From Megalopta genalis (Eukaryota > Arthropoda > Insecta > Hymenoptera > Halictidae), in assembly GCF_051020955.1 (NCBI RefSeq), contig NC_135022.1:9078463-9142462 (forward strand): a stretch of 64,000 nucleotides of DNA. The letters are read 5' to 3'. The notes under the pieces are model-generated. The model did no database searches and was not told the DNA's origin. It worked only from the letters and a program-made list of their open reading frames with translations. Position 1 is the stretch's first letter. Each line of letters begins with the position of its first letter. Positions 25,012 through 41,587 of the stretch are shown piece after piece. The position numbers and the translations under genes are program-made.

Positions 25012-26724
25012 ACACGAGCCGGTCCCATCGATGTCCAGAGGCAACTGATCGAGAACGCGCGGGAAAATCCTGAGAGGCGAATTGTCGCGTCCAGACACAT
25101 TCGACGCAGGATGCCGCAGAGCTTCGCAACCGTCCAGAGGGTCCGAGTCGCGTCACGAGCGTGCTGCAGGGTAACCAGCTGAGAATGTCGGAGCAAAACG
25201 GGCCCAGCGAGGGCCCAGGGCCGGGTCCGGGACCGGGCCCTGGATGGTGGCCTACCTCGCAGTCCTGGAAGTCTAGCTCGGCGGCGGCGGCGGCGGCGGC
25301 TGCGGCGGCGGCCGCGTCCGCGTCGGTGCCCGCGTCGGGCCCCGGGCCCCTGCCCGCGCCAGCGTCCGCGTCCGCTTCCTCGACCGCCGGCTCCACCGCT
25401 CCGAACAGCTCCGACTCCGTCTCTGCGTCCTGCACCGCCGCCTCTACCTCCTCCTTGGCGACCACCGCTTCGCCGGCTCCCTCGTCCAGCTGTTGTTCCT
25501 CGACCCCCGGCGGACACGCGTGCACCATCACCGCGGCCCGCACCTCCGAGACCGGCAAGAACGTCTCTGTTACGACCATCAATGTACCTCAGAACCAAGA
25601 CTTACACGATGGTAAAATTCACCGCTGGAATCTCCTAGCTTTCAGACAACGCGAAATCGGGATAAGGGAGCACCGTTTTGAAATTTTTAGTCCGTTTTCG
25701 GTCGTCGATCGTGTACACTCGCAAAATTCACGACTGTTGGTCCATGCACTGGTACCCGCGAGTACCGTAGTTCTAGGTCAAAGTTTCCAATCGCCATTTT
25801 GAGTCGCGAATAACTGTAAGAACGACGATTGTTATTTTAGAAGAAGCCACCGGCGAGCGCTTTCTGCCTGTGGATTTTTTAAGCTCTCGAATCGTCGATC
25901 GTGTACAGATGTAAAATCGACGATTGTTGATTAGGGAACGGTGTCTGAAAGTACCTTGTAAATTTCAGATCTCGATTTTCCCGTCGACGATATCGTGCAG
26001 CCGTAACACCGATGATTGTTTCTAGGAAAAGGCATATGCAAATACCTTACCGGGCAGAACGGCGTGACAGTGTCCGTGGTATCGAGTTGCGGGTCCGTCC
26101 TTGGATGTGGAAACGCGAACGTGGTGTCGACGACGGGAATCGGGAGCGGTTCCGGCATCCATAGCATAGGCATCGGTATCGGAGTCGGAGTCGGCGTCGG
26201 GGTCGGTATCCTCGGTCAAAACGCCGCGGAGAACGACGCCGAGGACAGCGACGGCGAGATAAGCAAGATCGATTTCCGAGGCGTGAATTTACGTACAAAG
26301 AAGAAACGGGATGTGTCCGGAAACGGCGAGAAGATCGGCGACGGGGACGTCGACGATGGGAACGGCTGCTACGACGGTAACGACGTTTCGCAGCAGCAGC
26401 CCGAGAGACCCATGTCGTGGGAAGGGGAATTGTCGGATCAAGAAATGTCTTCCAACACGATCACGAATCAGGTAAATGGAATTCGGTTAACCACGCGATG
26501 GTCGCGAGGTTTTTCTTTTCGATACCGACGCGCTACGTTCCTCCGCAGGACACGCACGAGGAAACCTCGATGGAAGGTGTCCAGGTTTGCGGTTCGAGTC
26601 CTGGACCCATGGAGCAGAAGTTCCCTATAAAACCGGAACCGGATTTCCGATCCAGCCCAGGATTCGCGTTAGGTTCCTTTCACGATGCAGGAGTGTCGCT
26701 GGCCCACGGTCAGCAGATGCAGCA

Positions 26725-26763
<39 letters not shown>

Positions 26764-29206
26764 GCAACAGCGAACAATAGAGAACATCGAACAGACGCAG
26801 CAGAGCGATTTGCCTCTTTTGGTGGGGAAACTGCTCGGCGGTTACAATAGCTCCACCCCGAATCACAGTCCGGTATTGAACCCGAGACATCATTTGACCA
26901 AGCATAGCCACACGAGATCTCAGGTATTACCGTATAGTTGAGAAGAAGCGAACCGGCCATAGCCGAGGCTCGAAGCGCTAGAAATGCCGATAACCTGTTC
27001 GTTCTCGTTGTCGTTTAGGTGCCGTCACCGGATTCCGCGATTCACTCGGCGTACAGCGTGTTCAGCTCGCCGACGCAGAGTCCTCACGCGGCTCGGCACT
27101 CCGCTCTAGGAGCAGGAAGCCCGGTCCCTTCGTCGTCGCTCTCCTTGTCCCGGCACAGCTTCAACAACTCCACCTCCTCGTTGTCACTGTCCCTGTCGCA
27201 CTCGCTGTCCAGAAACAACTCGGACGCATCGAGCAGCTGCTACAGCTACGGCTCCCTCAGTCCGCCCACGCATTCTCCCGTCCAACAACCGAGGCATCCG
27301 CAGCACCATCAGCACCAGGTTGCTCAAGGAAGTCCTCTCCACTTGCCGGCCACGGCCACGTCCAGCGTGTCCCATCACTCTTATTCCTCTTCCGTGCCCG
27401 GTTCCGAGCTCTCTCCCGAAGCGCACGCCGCCGGAGACGACCAGGAGGACTGCCGAATACCCTCGGCCCCCTCCGGCATCTCGACCAGACAGCAGCTGAT
27501 CAACAGTCCCTGTCCGATCTGCGGCGACAAGATCAGCGGTTTTCATTACGGCATCTTCTCCTGCGAGTCGTGCAAGGGCTTCTTCAAACGCACCGTCCAA
27601 AACCGGAAGAACTACGTGTGCCTTAGGGGCGCCGGTTGTCCGGTCACCGTCGCCACCAGGAAGAAGTGTCCGGCCTGTCGATTCGACAAGTGCCTCAACA
27701 TGGGTGTGTTGGGGAATACGTTGCTCGAAGCATCATAGCCCGACTGGTATCCGATAAGCATCGTTATTCGAGCGCATTGTTTTCCACAGGTATGAAACTC
27801 GAAGCCATCAGAGAAGACCGTACCAGAGGCGGTAGAAGCACCTACCAATGCACCTACACTCTGCCGGCGAGTCTGGTCGGTAGTCCTGCCAGCGGCATGA
27901 CGGGCGACAAGCTAGGCGTCGGCGGAAACTGTAGTCCGGCACCGGCTGGCAGCGAGCATCATTATTCCGCCAGGCATCATTCGAATCACTCGCACAAGAT
28001 GCAGGCGGTGCCGCAGCTTCTGCAGGATATCATGGACGTGGAACACCTGTGGCACTACAACGACAACGACCGAATGTCCGGCGTTCAACCGGGGGGAGGA
28101 AACGTCACCAGAAACAACGATGCCATGTTACTGGGGGGCGTAGGACCGGCGATCGGGAACGACGCCGGCTCGGGAGTCGAGTGTTCGTCGAACGGCACGG
28201 CGGGGAATGGGAATTTGAACAACAGAAGAGACGGCAGGTCGTGTCCGAATATCGCTAGCGTGAACAACGACCAACGGGCCCCGCCGGTCAACAGCAATTC
28301 CCAGTTGGGGAACAACGCGAACGGCAATCCTACTCAGCATCCCGATTTCCTCTCGAACCTTTGCAACATCGCTGACCATCGACTCTACAAGATAGTGAAG
28401 TGGTGTAAAAGTCTGCCGTTGTTCAAGAACATCTCTATCGACGACCAGATTTGCCTTTTGATCAACTCCTGGTGCGAGCTGTTGCTCTTCTCGTGCTGCT
28501 TTCGCAGCATGAGCACGCCCGGTGAAATTCGAGTGTCTCTCGGCAAGTCGATCACCTTGGAACAGGCCAGGCAGCTTGGCCTGGCGACCTGTATCGAGAG
28601 GATGCTCGCGTTCACCAATAATCTGAGAAGGCTCAGAGTGGATCAGTACGAATACGTTGCGATGAAGGTATTTGACAAATAAATGGATCGAAGCGGGGGG
28701 GGGGTGGGTCCGGACGAGGGGGGATGAACAGATCGGATCGTTTAAGACGTTGTCGGCGCTATCCGGTAGCAAAGGGTAAGAGCTGGTGATGCAAAAAGCT
28801 AGGAGAAGGTGCTGCCGCGTGCTCTGCAACGAATACCTACGGCGCGCGTCTACTTTAGACCCGATCTGTTCAATTTCTCTCGATAAGTATCCAACTCGCG
28901 ATCCGAAATCAATAATTAACACGTATTGGTATCCGCTAGGTGATAGTACTGTTAACATCCGACACGAGCGAGCTGAAAGAACCGGAGAAAGTGCGAGCAT
29001 CGCAGGAGAAGGCTCTTCAGGCCTTGCAGCAGTACACAATAGCAAGGTATCCCGAGATGCCTGCCAAGTTCGGCGAACTGCTACTCAGAATTCCAGACTT
29101 GCAAAGGACGTGTCAGGCAGGGAAGGAATTGCTGAGCGCAAAACGCGCGGAAGGAGAAGGCAGTTCGTTCAACTTGCTGATGGAATTGTTGAGAGGAGAT
29201 CATTGA
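25012..29206 (+). CDS. Hr39: Nuclear receptor Hr39 (Ftz-F1 beta, NR5B type)
   Basis: The first listed exon opens at 25012 with 5' UTR; the start ATG is 25185, the first Met after an in-frame stop at 25071. Coding exons: 25185-25611, 26026-26471, 26549-26923, 27019-27703, 27790-28667 and 28940-29206 (TGA), all in phase, about 1025 residues. A long low-complexity N-terminus (Ala, Ser, Gly, Gln runs) leads to a two-zinc-finger DNA-binding domain (about residues 581-646: CPICGDKISGFHYGIFSCES, P-box CESCKGFF) and a Ftz-F1 box (MKLEAIREDRTRGGRSTYQC) typical of NR5 monomeric binding. The ligand-binding domain (HRLYKIVKWCKSLPLFKNIS, DDQICLLINSWCELLLFSCC) ends with the AF-2 helix LLMELL. The Ftz-F1 box sequence and LBD match Drosophila Hr39 rather than ftz-f1. 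Role: nuclear transcription factor in ecdysone-response and reproductive gland programmes (known for the fly gene). Confidence 0.96.
25701..26022 (+). repeat. Three ~40-bp repeats in an Hr39 intron
   Basis: TCGTCGATCGTGTACA...AAATTCACGACTGTTG (25701-25741), a close copy at 25891-25931 and a weaker one at 25983-26022 lie in the intron between the first two coding exons, in the same orientation with uneven spacing. The last overlaps the splice acceptor region. Confidence 0.6.
26715..26770 (+). repeat. CAG/CAA glutamine tract in Hr39
   Basis: An interrupted CAG/CAA array encoding about 18 glutamines in the third coding exon, in the variable N-terminal region of the receptor. Confidence 0.95.
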
Positions 29207-29674
29207 ATCATAGCCGTAAGTTGAGCGCATCGCTTGAGACGCTACACAGTATGTATGCGTATAGGATGGTCTACGACCGGGGTAAGATTGGTTTCAGACT
29301 GATTTTTTCCATTGCAGATTCCACGCTTATAGGCTCCATAAGCTTACGGAATCGGATACGTTAATAGATAACCAAGAAACGGACAGAATTAGACAAACAA
29401 ATCCATAAACCTTACGGTCCATGATACATTAGTGGTGGGTGAAGGGACTACATTCTTATAGAACTAATTAGAAAGGCGAACGAGAAACGATGGTTTTCTC
29501 TCTTACTTCGTTCTTTATTTTATATATGTGTATATATATACATATATATATTTATATTTATATATATATTTATATATATATACATATATATATTTATATT
29601 TATATATATATTTATATATATATACATAAATATACATATATATGTGTATGTATGCGTATGTATGTATATATACG

Positions 29675-29716
<42 letters not shown>

Positions 29717-30563
29717 TCTTTTTCTTTCTAATTAAAATGCTTCCACGTGGGCGTCGCGCAACGCGAGCTCCCACCAACGAAACACACGAATTTCGAAGCG
29801 GCCTATGGTATGCTCGAAATGTCCAGCATGCATACATTTCTGTGCAAAAGAGACTGAAAGTATAATGGAAGGAGAGATTCAGAGCATTTAATTTTACGAT
29901 AGTAACAATGTACAGAGATCGGCGATTTGACAGAGAGACATGGGGAGGGAGTGAATGAGCGAGAGAGAAAGAAAGAGAGAATGAGAAGAAAGACGGAATG
30001 AATGATCGAGAGAGTGACAGTGCGAGAGAAAGTCGGTATCGCATGGCATAAAAGAAATGCTAAATTTTATTAGATAGGTTCGGTCGGTTCGGCCAATGAA
30101 CGACGAATAACAGAGTTTTACCCTTTACGATTATTCTAATGATAAAACAACCAGTATTTTGTATTGTTCTGCGCTTACTTAAGAATGAGACACGGAACGA
30201 TGTCTTGTATCCCGGTAATGAAGTGTACTTAAAAACATGAGTCGACCAATTGTTTACTTATAGTGCAGTTAATCATGTAATAATTACTAGTTTATTAACG
30301 TCTAACTACCGTAATTGTTCGCGGAACGTTACAACTTTTTATCTTATCACGCAAATACATCTTTCTCTCTCTTTTTCATTTTTTTCTTCTTTTTTTTTTT
30401 TTAATAAATCTCCGTGAATATACGTTCTACGTCGACGACAACAACGTTGCCCGTTGTCCGTCGTTTATCGAATCGCGCGAGAAACAATCGCTACGTTTTT
30501 TTTTGTTTTTTTTTTTTGTAAATAAATATTTTTGTCCCGGAACATTCGTCTTTCGAATCGAGC

Positions 30564-30875
30564 GCCGATCGGGGAGACACACTTTCGGACGATAATTGTT
30601 TTTCGAGGCGATAATTGTTTTGTTGTAAAATCGTACAAACCGCGCTCTATCGTTCGGTGACCGAAGAAATCGTGGCTCGCTCTTCGTCGCGTTGAAATGA
30701 AAACGTTGAAACCGACTGATCGACGCCGATCGGGGAGACACACTTTCGGATAATTTTCCGTCGAGGCGACGATTTTGTTTGTTTAGCGAAATTTGTACGA
30801 TTACTCTGTCGTTCGGAGACTAAGGTGGTTTGTCATTTATCCTGTTGAAATTAAAACGTTGAAACCGGTGATCGA
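30564..30875 (+). repeat. Diverged tandem duplication, ~160-bp unit
   Basis: Two adjacent units (30564-30724 and 30725-30875) share GCCGATCGGGGAGACACAC, TTTCGGA, TCGAGGCGA, TCGTTCGG and the closing AAAACGTTGAAACC. Probably in the Hr39 3' UTR or just beyond. Confidence 0.8.
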
Positions 30876-32308
30876 TGATCTTTTATTTTGTTAAATGCTT
30901 AAGACGGCTCGGGCGCGCGCATCGCCTGTCGCCTCTGTAATGGTGCAATTTTCTGGATTCGAGATTTCAATGGAGAACCCATTCGAAAACCATTGGTAGC
31001 TGGAGCCTACCGTGTTAGAAATAAGAATACTCACCTTCGTCATTGGTACTTCGGCAAGGCCCCGTCGTGTCGGCGCATCGTTCATCTTGTTAGAGCGAAG
31101 ATCGAGTCTCTATCGACCCGTTGACGAAAACGTTACAACGCGCAACTCTTGATCGTATTTCCGTATTTCGTCCAGGTCTCTTTATAAACGAAATTTACTT
31201 TTTTTCACCGTGCGTATCTTGGAATCTACACTCCAATCGTCTGTGCACAACTGTTCCGCTGTTCGTGGAACACCCAGTGAAAATGGGGACAGAGAGCTAT
31301 ATTGGTATCGTTTAATCGTACGTCGTTTAATTGTAATTTGTAAGAATACAAGTCCGTCGAACGCGCAGCTTCTCTGTGAACCGTGTGTGGCCACCGCTTT
31401 ACGGTTTCAAACGTGTCCCAAGAGTCGAGGAAATTCGAAGCGAACGTTGCTAAAAATGCTGAACAGGATGAACGCGAGACGTCCATTTACGAAGGTAGCC
31501 TCGATAATTGAGCTTATTTGAACTTTTGTAGCCTGCGAGAATTCCCCCCCCCCCCTCCCCCCAGGAAGAATTTTGCTTCGATACTGCCATTGTAATCGCC
31601 CTCGGGATCACGAGACAAAGATTATTGTAAGAGGACGGACGAGGGGGGCGAAAGGGAAATTTTTGTACGAGCGATCTCCGCGGCGAGATTCTTCTGTCGA
31701 TAGAAGTATTACTAGCACGGCGATACGGCCGAGTATTAGAAAAGAAACGAATACGAAAGAAAACCGAAACATTTGTGCCTTCGATAAAATTTAGTATTTT
31801 AATCCTTTCACAAGATTGAAGCAAACTCGTTTTTATAGAAGAGAAAAGAATTTTGTGATGGAACGTAGAGAAGCAAAGAGGTCTAAATAAAACGGATAAG
31901 AAACGATAGAAATATTGTAAATATTTTATATAGAGTTAACGATCGACAGTCTGATTAAGATTAATTATCGAGTATTCGCGACGGTGTTATCCCTCGATGA
32001 GGACGAAGCTCTCGATTCCGATTGGGATTTGCCAAAAAAAAGAAAAGAAAAGAAAAGAAAACTCTTTGCGAAAAGAACCGCGCGACCCGAATCTGGCCCG
32101 ATAAAACAGCGATTCGATTAACAGGGTTCGATTAACCCATGCGGTAAATCTTTTTCTCACCACTTTCGGTTCGGACAGGGTGCAACGCGTCGCGCGCGCG
32201 CGCTTCTCCATCGAGTAACTTTTTATTCGACATCGGAACAAAAAGCCGAACGAACTTTCCGTAATTCGTTCGCATTCGCATTTTTCATTCGGACCGATGC
32301 GTAAATAA

Positions 32309-32330
32309 GTCGCGTGAAATTTCACGCGAC
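32309..32330. repeat. 22-bp perfect palindrome
   Basis: GTCGCGTGAAA followed at once by its exact inverse complement, with no spacer. Could be a dimer-binding site or a chance palindrome. Confidence 0.9.
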
Positions 32331-34605
32331 GAATCGCTGCATTTGTGAAATCTGCACCGGGCCAACGCGACGTTTATTTGTTACCTCGTTGATGAGAAAA
32401 ACGTTGAGAATGGGTTAAATGAAAATGAAACGACAGCGACTCACGACCGAAATAGCGACGGAGACAAGATCTAACACCGGTATTTAGAAGAAAAAGGATT
32501 TCTAAGAGCGAATTTTGAATTCGTGCCGTGATTGCCGTGATATTAATTTTGGAGAACGTTCTAACGGACGTTGACCGTATACGTGCGCGCATACGTGCAC
32601 ACACAGACACGCGTACGCGTGCTGATCAACGACGCGAAGAATCGGACGGCACCGATTCGAATTGAGGGAATCGCGAAGTGAATAATACTGTAAATAAACG
32701 AGAGATACAGAATAATATTTTGTTGCGACGAATGCGTAAGGAACCGCGCGGGCATGATTAAAGAGAACGGGGAAGAAAAAGATCGAAAAACGCGAGACGA
32801 GACTGCGACTAAGCCGCGGAGCGTCGTTCTTAAACCGGAGAGCACGAGATAAGTTAATAAAAAGAAAATATTCTTTATACATCTTGTTAAAACTGAATTA
32901 ATTTACAATTCGATTAAGGAGACAAATAATATTTATAAACTATTTGTAACTCGATCAGCATAAACTGTCTTCCGTTTGATAGGATAAGGTAATAATCGAT
33001 CGTATAACAGAGGAAAAAAAAATGATTCGTCGATATTCGTTTGCTGATCGTAGTCGTGGCAATATTTGGACGATGCTCTGGAATCTTTTACGTGAACGAA
33101 TTAACGAATTATAAATTAACGTAATCGTGATCGTTTCGATCGCAAATTCGAGTTTATATAAATCGATCGGTCTGTGTGGTATTTATTTTGAAAAAGGAAC
33201 AAATGCATACGTTGAAACTATAAAGCGTGATAGACAACCTGTTTCAATCGAGTTCCGTAATATTTTCGTTACGCGTACTACGAAAAACGGCTTGCATATT
33301 AATCGAAGAGCTCGACCAAACTGTTGTCGTCGGTTCGGTTCTGTTCGGTTCGGTTCGTAAAACTAGCAGCTACGACTACGAACATTGAAATCGTTCGACG
33401 ACGACAACAAAATTTCCAGTCGAAGCACCGATTTTAATAACGATGGGCAATATGTAACGGACCGGTGTTAATTGCATAAATTGAACGAATTCGTAAAACC
33501 TTGACGTCGAAAACTGAACGTAAACCGTGGATCCGCGTACGATACGAACATGGATCGTGGCGGAATAGCTTAATTTATCTCACCGAAAAGAAAAAAGAAA
33601 AAAGAAATATTGTTCCGTATGTGTCTGTACGATCGTTACATTAGATTGTTTTCGAAGAGATAGGACGGTCTACGAAATTGTTATTTTTATAAGTACTCGA
33701 TCGCGAAGTCGATCGATCGATAGAAAGACAGGTTGCGCGAGTGTAATCACAAGGACATTTCATATTCCCGATACAGACAGATGGCTATTTAAACGCTATT
33801 AGAGGGTAGTTTTATACATACACGATCATTAAGAAATAAAGAAATTTTTACAAAACGTCTTGCTCTCTCTCTCTCTCTCTCTTCTCCCAATCCTTTGATC
33901 GGACTTGGAATCATTTTTCGCGCGCGTATTTATCGTTGCTTAAACTCGCACGCGAAACGATTTTATATATATATATATATTTCCGATCCGACCACAACCA
34001 CCGCCTCGGAATATTTTCATGGTACGTGAAATGTTCCGGATAATTTTCTGCTTTTCAGACGATACACCGCGACAAATACAAAGTCAACATTGTGCTATTT
34101 ATTGAACAATATGTAACATCGCTACACGGTATAAAAGATTTACATACGATAGCCCGTTACGAAACGTACAATGTTGTTTACGCGTTGTTTCTCGAGTTGT
34201 ATAAAAATATATACAGCACTCTTTCGATTTTGATAAACATCGAAGCGCATGTACAGCAATATCTCCGCGAGTGTCGCGGGGAACGGGAACCGAATGTGTA
34301 TTTCGAGGGACCGCGAAACTGTACGTGAACTTTTTCATTTCTAAATTTTAGCCACGATTCGACGGTCGCGTACGCATCCAGTATTTACCACGTATGTATT
34401 TTGTAGCTCCGCGGTTCCTCTTACCCGACGCACGCTCGAACAGACCGTTTCGACCGTTTTGATCGTTGTTTTCTTTCGGGAGAAATTCCTGTACATGCTA
34501 AGACTGCGATAAGCTAGAGTAAATGAGGCACAGATTATATCACATCATCGTAGCTTGGTGCGTTCCGACGAAAAGAGCGAACAAAAAGACATTCGTAGAT
34601 GTATA

Positions 34606-34870
34606 GGAGTGACTCCCGTTAATATTCGGACACTTTTCGAAACGCGGTAGCTTTTTTAGTTTGTAGAGGAGTAAAAATGTTGAAAAACGAGAGTCCTTTA
34701 TTTTGTTTTGTCGTTCGAAGCGACGACAAATGTGTAACGAAGCAGTTCAGTCGTTGTCCGGTATACCGGTCCGTATCTGTCGTCTAAAGAAATATTCGAA
34801 TCGTTTATTCCGGTTGTTGAAAAAGTTCTCGCGTTCTAAACGGTGTCAGGAATATTATAATGGGAGTCGC
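34606..34870. mobile_element. Tc1-like MITE, copy 1
   Basis: A 265-bp element between TA dinucleotides. The left terminus, GTGACTCCCGTTAATATTCG, is matched in inverse by the right one (GCGACTCCCATTATAATATT on the other strand). No open frame. The same terminal sequence recurs at 49340-49572. Confidence 0.8.
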
Positions 34871-35790
34871 TATCGATATCGTTTATAAATGTTCAATTTT
34901 GGCAAAGAAAAGAAGACGAGATAAAGCAACTACTGCTCGCAGGATGCGTCCAATTTGAATTGTTCGTCGCGTATATCGGTAGCATATTATTTCATAAGTG
35001 TTCGCCCGTTGATAAAAAGAGAAATTTCTTTTTCATCGCCTCTCGCGTTCGTGTACACATTAAAAGTTGCACAGAGAGACATCGATAAACTCGTACATAC
35101 GATAAAAGAACACGAACATTCGCATCGCCGTCCGGCTTCCGAACGTCAACGAGGTATATAATTAGTTTGTATAAAAATGATCCGCACCTCGGCGAATCCT
35201 AATATATTCTACGTTCTAGCGTAATCGTAAGCGGCAGTATCAAAATGTTTGTACTTGAAATATTCGAACGAGTTAGAGCGATACGTCGTTGTTTGTACAA
35301 ATGGATAATGATCGAGGGAGACCGGTCGCGTCTCCGACGCATAATTTTTTAACTAATCGGTCTAGACGAATGTTTCCGGTAGTAGTAGTGGTACTAAACG
35401 CGCGAATAATTAAACTAATCGTTCCGAGATTTCGTAAAACGTCGTTTCGTGCCTTGTCATTGCCGTTCGCGTCACCCGAATTCTTCTCGTCGAGAATGGA
35501 TGAAACTATACATGTATATTAGTCGAATCTATTTACGATCATTCTAAAATATCACGATCGATCGCAGCCTTTCTCTAGCCAGGTACATCGAGTGCCGAGT
35601 TCTCCGATACGATCGAATCGATTGTACGTATATTATTGTAACGATAAGAAATCACGCGTAGCCGTGTCGCCGATACGGCTGTTCGTAGACACGGATGAAT
35701 CTATTCGATGCTATGCTAACAAGCCTTTGGTCAAATTATAGTGAAAACCCAAACGGGGCACGATCCCAAATGCGAACACGCCGTGCCGTC

Positions 35791-41587
<5,797 letters not shown>

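Larger units (their letters stand above)
29207..35790. other. Hr39 3' UTR and gene-free AT-rich DNA
   Basis: No supported gene. Contents: a (TA)n/TATTTATA microsatellite (29520-29715), possible Hr39 polyadenylation signals (AATAAA near 30403 and 30520), a diverged 160-bp tandem duplication (30564-30875), a poly-C run (31543-31562), a 22-bp perfect palindrome (32309-32330), a CT run (33865-33881) and a Tc1-like MITE (34606-34870). Confidence 0.6.

Noticed and set aside
29490..29735. Frames of repeated Ile-Tyr (IYIYIY)
   Set aside because: Translation of a TATA microsatellite.
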